Below, in pieces: positions 55,521 through 63,478 of a stretch of 64,000 bases of DNA (position 1 is the first letter of the stretch; every line of letters starts with the position of its first letter). The stretch lies in the NCBI GenBank assembly GCA_963734665.1, contig CAVTIR010000010.1, forward strand, positions 248,001-312,000. Reading direction: 5' to 3'. Origin of the DNA: Trebonia sp963734665 (GTDB lineage: Bacteria > Actinomycetota > Actinomycetes > Streptosporangiales > Streptosporangiaceae). A program made the position numbers and the translations under genes. The notes under the pieces were generated by a model. The model worked only from the letters and a program-made list of their open reading frames with translations. It was not told the DNA's origin and did not search any database.

Positions 55521-56643
55521 CACCTGATTAGTCACGCCGAAATGGCCGATCTGTGCGCCATCAGGATTCATCGCACAGATGCTGCCATGAGTAAAGAATC
55601 GGCGTTATACGGGTGATCGAAGATCAGATCACTACCCTTCGGCCGTATAACGCCGGATATACGGGTGATCATCGCTCAATTTTTCGGAAAGACATGCGGA
55701 GATGATCACCCTATATCAAGCGATCGGCGCGCCTTGGCTTGGTCAGCCGCAAGACTGGCAGCGTCGCATCATGCCCAGGGGGTTCGTGTCCGGGAGGGAC
55801 CTGAACGCGCTCGTGCTCTGTGAATTTGCGTGGCCATCGGATCTTGGAGACGAATAACCGCATCGCATCAGAGACATGGATCGGGCGTCCGAGGAGCAAG
55901 GCCCACTAATTGGGCATGCTAGCGAAATTGCGCTGGCCGGCACGTTTGTGCTTGGCAATGCCCGATGACGGCGGTGAGCCTGTCCTGGGAGTCATGCGGG
56001 CAGCTGCTGCCGGTGCCCGGCGATTGCGGATCGAACGGGAGTTGGCTACGTCCGGGGGTGGCGGACGACGTGTCCCTCGCCGGGGTCGTTTTCGATCATG
56101 CCCTCGCCCTGCAGGATCTCCAGGGCCCGCGATCAAGGGCGGCCACATCGTCAGTACCGTCGCCCTCGCGTCCTTGCCGGAAAGGCTGCGCAACACCGAG
56201 GTCCAGATCGTCGACGGCCCGGTCCTGTCCAGGGTGTCAGCCTTACGATGGCGTCCCCGGGCAAGTGCGTGTCCGCGTACACCACCCAGCAGCCTGAGCC
56301 TCTTTTCCTGGGACAGCGCAGACCATCAGCGGGCAGGCTGCCGTCCCGGGCAAAGGCAGTGGCGGCTTGGCTGGTGGGCCGGCCCGCGCACCGGCGAGGA
56401 CTGGCCGCTGATCGGCAACTTTCCCGGACTCCGTGACCGGGATCTCGGCGCGTTCATGGCTCTCGACGGACTGCACGGGGCGTGGGCGCGGCCCATCCAG
56501 CAGCACAACACGGTCAGCGTCGGCGGCCTTCAGGCCATGCCTCCGTAGACGAAGCCCAGCCGGAGCTATCCAGCGACACTGACCTCGACTGGGACAGCGC
56601 CCAGCCACTTCAGCCCAACGCCATCGGCACCGACATCCTGTCG
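55521..56643. other. Gene-poor part of element 2
   Basis: About 1.1 kb with no product I can support. It holds the hairpin at 55600-55655 and several fragments that read as broken codons in different frames (for instance DLNALVLCEFAWPSDLGDE near 55800). Probably decayed genes. Confidence 0.4.
55600..55655. repeat. Nested hairpin and dispersed repeat, copy 1
   Basis: Outer arms CGGCGTTATACGG (55600-55612) and CCGTATAACGCCG (55643-55655) are perfect; inner arms GTGATC/GATCAC (55613-55618, 55627-55632). The stretch GATCGAAGATCAGATC at 55615 recurs at 60724. Confidence 0.8.
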
Positions 56644-56925
56644 ATGAACAGGTGGCAGAACTGGCTGGTGTGGGCGGGAATCTTCCTCGGTATCGGCGGG
56701 TCCCTGCTCGCCAGCCTCCTGTACGAATGGGCCCGGCCGAACCCCGCCCACAGCTATCCCCCAAGCAACCCAGTGCAACCTCAGGCCCCTGCACAGCGGA
56801 CTAAGACCGCGCTGAAACCGCTCACCACTGCCGTCGTCCTCGTGATCCTCGCACGGGCACCAGGTCCAGCAGACGCCCTGCCTGACACAGTTACCGCAGG
56901 CGCACTCTCTACGTGCCCTGCGTAG
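56644..56925 (+). CDS. Small single-pass membrane protein, possibly a truncated remnant
   Basis: 93 residues from ATG 56644: MNRWQNWLVWAGIFLGIGGS then LLASLLYEWARPN, one helix, followed by a Pro/Gln-rich and second hydrophobic stretch. The frame is open upstream with family-neutral sequence, so it may be the end of a longer lost gene. Weak call. Confidence 0.4.
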   Translation: MNRWQNWLVWAGIFLGIGGSLLASLLYEWARPNPAHSYPPSNPVQPQAPAQRTKTALKPLTTAVVLVILARAPGPADALPDTVTAGALSTCPA

Positions 56926-57383
56926 CGTGAACTCGGTTACTGGCGCAGTTGCGTCAGGAGGTAGTGGCTGAGTCACCGACATGGCGGTTGCCGGGACAAT
57001 GACGACATCATTTAACATATTGGGCCGACTTGATCAATCTTGATCAGCGCGAGACGCGAGACGTCATCACGCTCAGTCGCCAATCCCAACTGCGGCAAGC
57101 GCGCCCACAGCCGCCGATCTGCATGTGCTGGCGACCGACCACGATGGCAGTCCAAAGCGCGCGAGAACAGTCATTCTGCGGCGAACGTGTTTGCAGGTTC
57201 CATTCGATGCCGGTAGCGCACTCGGAAACCCTGTCCGTCTACTCGGACACAGTGTTGACAGCCCGTAGAGGAATAGAGGGCCGTCGCGGGATGCCCGCCG
57301 GATCGGGCATGTCAAGGTCCCGCCCCAGGGGACAGATCTGCGCGGACTGCCCAAGCGCGGCAAGCTGGCGGCCTCGCCGCAGG
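56926..57383. other. Intergenic of element 2
   Basis: About 460 bases between the small membrane ORF and the nitroreductase-type gene. Short shadow frames only; no regulatory motif recognised. Confidence 0.4.
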
Positions 57384-57818
57384 TCAGTCCTGGCGGGTCA
57401 GCATGAACACCGGAATCCGTCGTGTGGTCGTGGCCTGGGCGTCGCCGAGTTGAGGATACTGCGCGACCAGTTTCGGCCACAGCTGGGCGCGGGCGGTGTC
57501 GTCGAGTTCCTCCGCTAGTACCGTGAACGTCTGGGTATCCACCTCGACTTTGATTCTGGGGTTGGCTTTGAGGTTGTGGTACCAGTCTGGGTGGGCTGGC
57601 GATCCTCCATTGGCGGCCCAGATCGCGAAGCGGCCGTCTCCTTGACGGGAGTAGGCAAGCGGCGAGACGCGCTCGATCCCGGATTTTGCGCCGATGTGGT
57701 GGACGAGAGTCAGCGTGATGCCCGACCATGGCCCGCCGACGTATCCCTCGTTCGCCCGGAATTCCTCGATGATCGTGGTGTTGTAGTCGCTGGGCCCGCT
57801 CGGAGCCGAGTTCGCCAT
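57384..57818 (-). CDS. Deazaflavin (F420)-dependent nitroreductase family protein
   Basis: 144 residues, ATG behind GGAGGA. Split-barrel fold motifs of the Ddn family: EFRANEGYVGGPWSGITLTLVHHIGAKSG (in parts), RVSPLAYSRQGDGRFAIWAANGG and HPDWYHNLKANPRIKVEV. The PDWYHNL block is the family hallmark. Enzymes of this family reduce quinones or nitro compounds with F420H2. Stand-alone gene in element 2. Confidence 0.9.
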   Translation of the reverse strand: MANSAPSGPSDYNTTIIEEFRANEGYVGGPWSGITLTLVHHIGAKSGIERVSPLAYSRQGDGRFAIWAANGGSPAHPDWYHNLKANPRIKVEVDTQTFTVLAEELDDTARAQLWPKLVAQYPQLGDAQATTTRRIPVFMLTRQD

Positions 57819-58079
57819 GATGTCCTCCAGTCCGCAGAAGCCGCGTAGCCTGATCTGGCGCCATCGGGCTGACATCCCGGGCTCTGCGCAGTGTTCCGGT
57901 CGTTGCCTGCTGGCTGTTACCTATGTGGGGTTGCTGGGGACCAGCCGGGCGGAGAGTCCTCGTCGTGCCGGCCGTACACCGGTCAGGTCCCGGATGCTGT
58001 TGACGAGGACGAGCCGGTCATCGGGTTAGTGACAGCATCAGCCATTCCTCGGCTGGTATCCGGGCGGTATGTGCGGGTA

Positions 58080-58811
58080 TCACGACGGTCCCCCTGCGGT
58101 CGAGGGGTACTCGTCGTGCCGGTGGAACCATGACATGTCGCCTTCGTTGCGGCCCAGCGGCGCGCGGTCCAGCCACTGCCACAACGTCCATAGCCCGTCG
58201 AAGCCGCGGGCATACGCGGAGTAGGTGTGGAACACGTCGTCGCCGTCGCGCGCGAACGCGCTCATGCCGGGCTGCTCGCCCGACCAGTTGCGCCAGGCGA
58301 CATTCTCCGCCTCAAGCTGTGCCTGGTCCTTGTAGTTGTACTCGACCGGCGCCACTGCGGGATCGGCCGTCACGTGGAAGTCGTAGTTGAAGCTGCTGCC
58401 GGACGACGAGACCCAGCGGAAGTCCCATCCCATCCGCCGCTTGTACGCGACGAGCTTATCGAGCGGGGCACGCGACACCACGACGAACGCGACATCGTGG
58501 TGCTCGAAGTGCGGGACGCTGCCGGCGAAGCCGTCGGTGACCGCCGAGCAGCTCGGACAGCCTTCGTCCCAATCCGGATCGAACATGAAGTGATAGACGA
58601 GCATCTGCGAACGCCCGCCGAACAGTTCGCGCAGCGACGCATCACCGTCTTCGGCCGCGAACCGGTAGTTCTTCTCAACCCGCACCCAGGGCAGCTGCTG
58701 CCGCTGACGCGCCAGCTCGTCGCTCCGCCGCGTCAGCGCCTTCTCGGCCTCGAGCAGCTCCAGCCGGGCCGCAAGCCACTCTTCGCGTGTTCCGGTCTTG
58801 TGATCGGTCAT
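58080..58811 (-). CDS. DUF899 (thioredoxin-like) family protein
   Basis: 243 residues, ATG behind GAGAGGAAC. N-terminal helix EEWLAARLELLEAEKALTRRSDELARQR in parts, PWVRVEKNYRF, LVYHFMFDPDWDEGCPSCSAV with a Cys-x2-Cys pair, FVVVSRAPLDKLVAYKRRMGW and FHTYSAYARGFD. A thioredoxin-fold family of unknown activity, often beside ArsR/SRPBCC genes as here. Confidence 0.9.
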   Translation of the reverse strand: MTDHKTGTREEWLAARLELLEAEKALTRRSDELARQRQQLPWVRVEKNYRFAAEDGDASLRELFGGRSQMLVYHFMFDPDWDEGCPSCSAVTDGFAGSVPHFEHHDVAFVVVSRAPLDKLVAYKRRMGWDFRWVSSSGSSFNYDFHVTADPAVAPVEYNYKDQAQLEAENVAWRNWSGEQPGMSAFARDGDDVFHTYSAYARGFDGLWTLWQWLDRAPLGRNEGDMSWFHRHDEYPSTAGGPS

Positions 58812-59050
58812 TGTTCCTCTCCCTCATGTCGTGACAACGCTGCTTGACGAGGCCCGGCCGGCGATGCTGCGAAGGCGGGAGTCGCGTCAGGTCGCCGGCG
58901 ACCAGATCAGGTGGCCGATAGCCCGGTGGCAGCGTCTGCCCGGCGCGAGAACGCTGGCGACTCGCTCTCCGTTCAGCGCCCGGCGGTGATGTCGTCAGAG
59001 CGCCCGGCTGCCAGGCGCGGCCACTGGGATTTGCTGATTCATTGTTCATC

Positions 59051-59422
59051 TCATCCTCCTTGGCCGGGGGTGCCAGAGTCTTCGCTTCTCTTTGCTTCTG
59101 CGTGCGCCGTTTCGGCGAGCCGTTTGATCGTGGCTAGCCGCCGGTCCCATTGGGCGGCGAGGTCAGCCATCGCCCGGGTGGCCTGGTCGAGACGGTCGGC
59201 TTGTATCTGGTAGAGAACCTCCCGGCCCTGCTTGCGCCGGCTGACCAGCGCGGCCTGTTCGAGTACGGCCAGATGCTTGGAGACCGCCTGGCGGGAGAAG
59301 GGCACGTGGCCAGCCAGCCAGCTGGCGCTGACGGCACCGTTGCTGACCAGGAGGTCGAGGACCCGGCGGCGAGACGGGTCGGCGATGGCCGACCACAGGT
59401 CGTCGTCGGCCTGCGTCGTCAT
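59051..59422 (-). CDS. ArsR-family regulator
   Basis: 123 residues. Winged helix DDLWSAIADPSRRRVLDLLV, VPFSRQAVSKHLAVLEQAALV and RRKQGREVLYQI. No metal-site Cys. ATGA overlap with the SRPBCC gene upstream (59419-59422). Palindromes with TGCAA half-sites lie in front of that gene and are the likely operators. Confidence 0.9.
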   Translation of the reverse strand: MTTQADDDLWSAIADPSRRRVLDLLVSNGAVSASWLAGHVPFSRQAVSKHLAVLEQAALVSRRKQGREVLYQIQADRLDQATRAMADLAAQWDRRLATIKRLAETAHAEAKRSEDSGTPGQGG

Positions 59423-59862
59423 CTCGACGGCTTTGCGAGCATGCTGGCGAGGCGGTCCAGGTACTCGGCCCAGCCGCCCTGGTGCTCGTCGGCATAGCGC
59501 TGCTTTTCCGTGTCGGGCCAGTCGCGCAGCTCGTGGCCGGTTTCGGTCACCCGCAGACGGGTCCGCTCGCTGCCTTCCGGTGTCAGGGTGAACTCGACGA
59601 GCATCGAGTTGCCGGCCGCCGGTTCCTCCCCGCGGGGATGGTTCCAGCGGAACGAGAAGCGAGCCGGCGGAACAACGGTCTCCACGACGACCGGGCCGCC
59701 CTGGTCGCCGAACTGCATGTAGCCATGAGCGCCGGGTTCGGCGACCAGGTTCACCCGGTCGGCGAACCACTGGCTCATCTGATCAGGCTCGGTGATGGTG
59801 CGCCACACCACCTCCGCCGGCGCCTCGATCAGGACTTCCCGCTCAATCACCAGGCCTGCCAT
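59419..59862 (-). CDS. SRPBCC (AHSA1-like) protein 1
   Basis: 147 residues, ATG behind AGGAAGGGAAAG. EREVLIEAPAEVVWRTITEPDQMSQWF and FRWNHPRGEEP, with LVEFTLTPEGSERTRLRV, all typical of the AHSA1-like branch of the START fold; small hydrophobic ligand binding is expected. First gene of the pair with ArsR. Confidence 0.88.
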   Translation of the reverse strand: MAGLVIEREVLIEAPAEVVWRTITEPDQMSQWFADRVNLVAEPGAHGYMQFGDQGGPVVVETVVPPARFSFRWNHPRGEEPAAGNSMLVEFTLTPEGSERTRLRVTETGHELRDWPDTEKQRYADEHQGGWAEYLDRLASMLAKPSR

Positions 59863-59933
59863 CAGCTTTCCCTTCCTGACGCTCACTCCCGCGCTCGAAC
59901 TGCAACCAACGGTAGCGCGCCAGAGAAAGATGT

Positions 59934-59984
59934 GCAACCTTCAGTTGCGGATCTAGCAGAGATATGCAATCATTGGTTGCATAT
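59934..59984. promoter_or_regulatory. Two palindromes, candidate ArsR operators
   Basis: ATATGCAA-7 nt-TTGCATAT (59962-59984) is perfect. GCAAC-5 nt-GTTGC (59934-59948) has the same half-site. They lie in the gap between the divergent SRPBCC genes and would let ArsR control both directions. Confidence 0.7.
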
Positions 59985-60040
59985 CGACGAGGAGCTGACG
60001 CCACTCTCAACCTGGCAACTCGAGAATCGGAGGCAAGGCA

Positions 60041-60562
60041 ATGGCTGCACGCACCGACCAGATGACGAGCTTTACCTACACGACGTACATTCACGCCACG
60101 CCCGAGCGGCTCTGGCAGGCCCTCACCGACCCCGCCGTCACGAGACGCTACTGGCGGCACCACAGGGCCGGCGAGAAGACCTTCCGCTCGGACTGGAAGA
60201 AGGGCTCTACCTACGACCTGGTGCACGAGCAGGCCGGGCTCGTCGTGAGCGACCCCGAACAGGTGATCCTAGAGGCTGATCCCTGCCGCCGGCTTGCCTA
60301 CACCTGGCACACGTTCACCCCCGAGTGGGCCGTCCAGGTCGGCATGGACGAAGCCACCGCTGACGCCTGGCGGGCCGAGCCCCGCTCCAAGGTCGCCTTC
60401 GACATCGAGGAAGCCGGGCACGGCGTGGTGAAGCTCACGGTCACCCACGACAACTTCGAGCGCGCTAGCGACGTTCTCCAGGCCATCTCCAACGGCTGGC
60501 CTGCCGTCCTTGCCAGCCTGAAGACCCTGCTTGAGACCGGAACCGCCTTGCCTTGGTCGTAG
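60041..60562 (+). CDS. SRPBCC (AHSA1-like) protein 2
   Basis: 173 residues. SFTYTTYIHATPERLWQALTDPAV, RYWRHHRAGEKTFRSDWKKG and VKLTVTHDNFERASDVLQAISNGWPAVLASLK (in parts), the last being the family C-terminal helix. ATG 60041 behind GGAGGCAAGGCA. Divergent from SRPBCC protein 1 across the ArsR palindromes. Confidence 0.9.
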   Translation: MAARTDQMTSFTYTTYIHATPERLWQALTDPAVTRRYWRHHRAGEKTFRSDWKKGSTYDLVHEQAGLVVSDPEQVILEADPCRRLAYTWHTFTPEWAVQVGMDEATADAWRAEPRSKVAFDIEEAGHGVVKLTVTHDNFERASDVLQAISNGWPAVLASLKTLLETGTALPWS

Positions 60563-61090
60563 GCGGTGCCACCCGGACAAGGTGCCGTCACAACCCGGCC
60601 GGATCCCGTACCCAGTGTCATAGCAGCCCGCACCGGTCTCTCCGGCCGCGACAGATCAGGTTTGTCGGTGCGGGCTCCTGCCACGGAGGCACCGAGTTCG
60701 AGACCGCCCCGAATCGGCAGGGAGATCGAAGATCAGATCCCCACCCTTCGGTCGTATATCAAGCGTTCGGCGCGGTTCCGCTCCCAGCGCGGCTAGCCAA
60801 GCCAGAACGCTCCGTGACAGCTTGCTGCACAAGGAGGGCTGCCTTTGATCGTGGTCCAATGTGCAGACAAACAGGCCGCTAACACATGGTCTGCGTCCCC
60901 CACAGAATCCCCACAAGTCCGGGTTCTCAGGGTTGGCCCCCACAAGAAACCCACAGACAATACGGCACTACCCGGCATACGGCGGCACCGCTGCTAGAAT
61001 GGGTTTTGTTAGCTCTGACCAGCCATTATGCAGGCAGGACAGGGCTGGCGCGGTTCGCGGTCTCGGATAACCAAAGGGGCAACAGGCCTT
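60563..61090. other. Right end of element 2, gene-free
   Basis: About 530 bases. Contains the second copy of the dispersed repeat (60724-60760) and CCCACAGAATCCCCACAA-type direct repeats (60898-60950). The second also resembles the start of the element 2 integrase (51699-51718). Such end repeats may be recombinase arm sites. Confidence 0.5.
60724..60790. repeat. Dispersed repeat, copy 2
   Basis: GATCGAAGATCAGATC, CACCCTTCGGTCGTATA and TATCAAGCG...TCGGCGCG match, in order, pieces of 55615-55760; copy 1 has about 63 extra bases between GTATA and TATATCAAGCG. Confidence 0.7.
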
Positions 61091-61133
61091 CTCCTAAGCG
61101 GTAGGTCCCGCGTTCGAGTCGCGGTCGGGGCGC
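61091..61133 (+). tRNA. tRNA-Arg(CCU) 3' half, right attachment site
   Basis: 43 bases from the anticodon loop to the discriminator are identical to 51558-51600. It lacks the 5' half (GGCCTT replaces it), so it makes no tRNA. It marks the right junction of element 2 with the chromosome. Confidence 0.92.
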
Positions 61134-61328
61134 ATCTCACGTCCTGACCTGCGCAAACGTTGAAACCTGTCGCTCCCGGACGGGGTACTTTAACTAAGCA
61201 TCTCGGCGTAGCAGGTGGCGCTCTTGCCGTACGCGGCAACGATGCGGTTAGGCGTGTTTCTCGTCGACTGAGTTCGTGAATTCTGCCAGGACCATAGTGC
61301 AAGGTTTGCTTGCCGATCATCGGTCTCG

Positions 61329-61380
61329 CGTCAGTCTCATTCTCAGTCTCAAATGTGTTAGACTGATGATGAGACTGACG
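61329..61380. promoter_or_regulatory. 52-bp nested palindrome before the AlbA_2 gene
   Basis: Outer arms CGTCAGTCTCAT (61329-61340) and ATGAGACTGACG (61369-61380) and inner arms CAGTCT (61344-61349) and AGACTG (61360-61365) share one centre. It is 64 bp before the ATG, in the place of a promoter or operator. Confidence 0.75.
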
Positions 61381-61443
61381 GTCGGCGGCGGGCTAGCGTA
61401 CTGTCGGGCTCACCTGCCGCTCCGGGAAGCGCGGAGGAAACCA

Positions 61444-62952
61444 ATGGAAGCTGGGTTCCTTGAGCCTTTGGTCGAAGAAGTTCGATCAGTCGGGACTGAT
61501 GCGTCGTCGATTGAGGTGAAGGCGGCCGCCGGGAAGCTGCCGAGAACTGTGACCGAGACGCTGAGCGCGTTCTGCAACGGGTCGGGCGGGACCCTCGTTC
61601 TCGGTCTTGACGAGGCATCGGGGTTCCGGCTTGCCCCGGGATTCGACGCCGTGCGGATGCGTGAGGCGCTCGCGCGCGCCTGTGCTGATGACATCCACCC
61701 TCCGGTCCGGTCTGTCATAGAGATCGTGCCGTTTGAGGGTGCGTACGTGGTTGTCGCGCACATTCCCGAGATCGATCCGCTCAGCAAGCCGTGCTATGTC
61801 AAGGATCGGGGGGAGTACCAGGGCTCTTTCATCCGAGGTGGTGACGGTGACCGGAAGCTGACTGAGTACGAAGTGGGGCTGCTCCGGGCCAACCGGGGAC
61901 AGCCGCGCCATGACCGCGACCCGGTTGATGAAGCGTCGATGGCGGACCTCGACGAGGACGCGGTAGCCGCACTCCTGCGCCGTGTCCGGCGCCGCCAGCC
62001 TCGTGCGTTCCGATCCGTGCCCGAGGAAGTGGCCCTGCTGCGTCTGGGCGTCCTCGTGCCGGCCCGGTCGGGCCGGGATGCCCTCGTGCCCTCTCTGGCG
62101 GGCCTGCTGACGCTCGGCGTCTACCCACAGCAGTTCTTTCCCCAGTTGAACCTGACCTTCGTAGTGCTGCCGACGGCGTCTAAGGGGGGTGCTCCGGAAG
62201 GTGGCCCCCGGTTCATCGACAATCGTTCCCTCGGCGGCCCCATACCCTTGATGGTGGTCGATGCGGTGGACGCCATCGCACGGAACATGCGCGTCGCAGC
62301 CAATATCCAGGGGGTGGGGCGCGAGGACGTGTACGAGTACCCCGTTGAGGCACTGCGCGAAGCGGTGGTCAACGCGCTCATGCACCGGGACTACGGACCG
62401 CTGGCCAGGGGCACGCAAGTCCAAGTGGAGATGTACCCGGACCGGCTCCTTGTCCGGAATCCGGGCGGTCTGTTCGGGGCAGTCTCTGAGGGAGAACTGG
62501 GCACTGAGGGGGTCTCCTCATCACGAAACTCTGTGCTCTCCTCTCTCCTGCAGGAGGTCAACCTTCCCGACACCGATCACGTGATCTGCGAGAACCGCGG
62601 CACGGGCATCCCGACGATGCTGGAGCAGCTCCGGCGAGCAGGAAGCGCATCGGTTAAGTTCTCAAACGCGATAAGTCACTTCACCGTCATTTTCTCCCCG
62701 AGAGAGCACCCGGTCTCCGCTAACGTGCCAGCGCGGCGATCCGTCGTGCCGGAAGGCAAGGTCGCCGACATCTTGTCGCTCTTTCAGGGGCAGGCGGAAC
62801 TTGGCACAGCGGACATCATCAAGGCCACTGGGCTCAGCAGAGCCTCGGTGCTCCGCTATCTCGCACAGCTGGTAGAAAGCGGCCGACTCGTGGCTACCGC
62901 GCCGCCATCCAGCCGCCGCCGGACATACCGGCTCCCTAGCCCTACCAGTTGA
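61444..62952 (+). CDS. AlbA_2 / ATPase / winged-helix protein
   Basis: 502 residues, ATG behind GGAGGA. About 1-130 is the Schlafen-type AlbA_2 domain (SSIEVKAAAGKLPRTVTETLSAFCN in parts, GGTLVLGLDE, YVKDRGEYQGSFIRGGDG). The middle is a HATPase-like RecG-type C domain (YPVEALREAVVNALMHRDYG, NRGTGIPTML). The end is a winged helix (LGTADIIKATGLSRASVLRYLAQL). Such proteins are DNA-binding regulators or defence-linked ATPases. The palindrome at 61329 suggests self-control. Confidence 0.85.
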   Translation: MEAGFLEPLVEEVRSVGTDASSIEVKAAAGKLPRTVTETLSAFCNGSGGTLVLGLDEASGFRLAPGFDAVRMREALARACADDIHPPVRSVIEIVPFEGAYVVVAHIPEIDPLSKPCYVKDRGEYQGSFIRGGDGDRKLTEYEVGLLRANRGQPRHDRDPVDEASMADLDEDAVAALLRRVRRRQPRAFRSVPEEVALLRLGVLVPARSGRDALVPSLAGLLTLGVYPQQFFPQLNLTFVVLPTASKGGAPEGGPRFIDNRSLGGPIPLMVVDAVDAIARNMRVAANIQGVGREDVYEYPVEALREAVVNALMHRDYGPLARGTQVQVEMYPDRLLVRNPGGLFGAVSEGELGTEGVSSSRNSVLSSLLQEVNLPDTDHVICENRGTGIPTMLEQLRRAGSASVKFSNAISHFTVIFSPREHPVSANVPARRSVVPEGKVADILSLFQGQAELGTADIIKATGLSRASVLRYLAQLVESGRLVATAPPSSRRRTYRLPSPTS

Positions 62953-63000
62953 CCGAGGTACAGACTCGCGCCGCTGGCCGTCGGTTCCCGCCTGTCGGCG

Positions 63001-63409
63001 ATGACCGTCTACCTCACCGCCTTCCCGACATGGATCGAGGAGTTCGCGGGTGTGCCGGCCGTGGTGATCGAACGCTACGACCGTTCCCCGGATGCTCCCC
63101 AGGGGCCGCATCCACCAGGAAGACTTCAACTAGGTCCTGGGCGCGGCGGGCAACCAGAAGGACCAGAAGTACGGCGGCAAGGTAAGCCTCGAACGCATCG
63201 CCCGGGTGTTCTCCGCCGCGGAGGGGCGCGCGTGCGGGCTTGCCGAGGCAGCCGGTCTCACCGAGGAGACACTCGCCGTAGTTCTCCAGCTGACGAACAC
63301 AGAGACCCACCACAAACGCGCCTACGCCGGGCTCGCCCGTGACATCGCCGGGTTCGCCGCCAACCTGCTCGCTGGCTACGCGATCGGAGCCAGCGGCCAG
63401 CGCCGCTGA
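63001..63409 (+). pseudogene. HipA-family toxin kinase remnant
   Basis: One frame gives WIEEFAGVPAVVIERYDRS and the next gives GRIHQEDFN, stop (TAG), VLGAAGNQKDQKYGGKVSLERIARVF, which is the HipA pattern RxHQEDFxQALG. A frameshift near 63110, a TAG for Gln, and loss of both ends (no kinase core) show decay. Remaining C-terminal residues to 63409 are open. Confidence 0.65.
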
Positions 63410-63478
63410 CCGGCTGCACGGAGCACGCCGTTCAGGCGTCGGTCACGGGCTGTCGTCTCCTGGCAGCCGCGTTCCGGG

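Larger units (their letters stand above)
46555..61102. mobile_element. Composite integrated island (two tandem elements) at tRNA-Arg(CCU)
   Basis: The 12-bp core CTCCTAAGCGGT occurs at 46555, 51558 and 61091. Element 1 (46567-51557) has lower GC and an apparently intact tyrosine recombinase at its left end. Element 2 (51570-61090) has a broken recombinase at its left end. The middle junction holds the only full tRNA. Left junction keeps the 5' half, right junction the 3' half. No plasmid transfer or phage structural genes are recognised, so both may be satellites or reduced elements. Confidence 0.82.

Noticed and set aside
55711..55958. Two overlapping short minus ORFs
   Set aside because: No recognisable domain in either frame; both strands read like decayed sequence.
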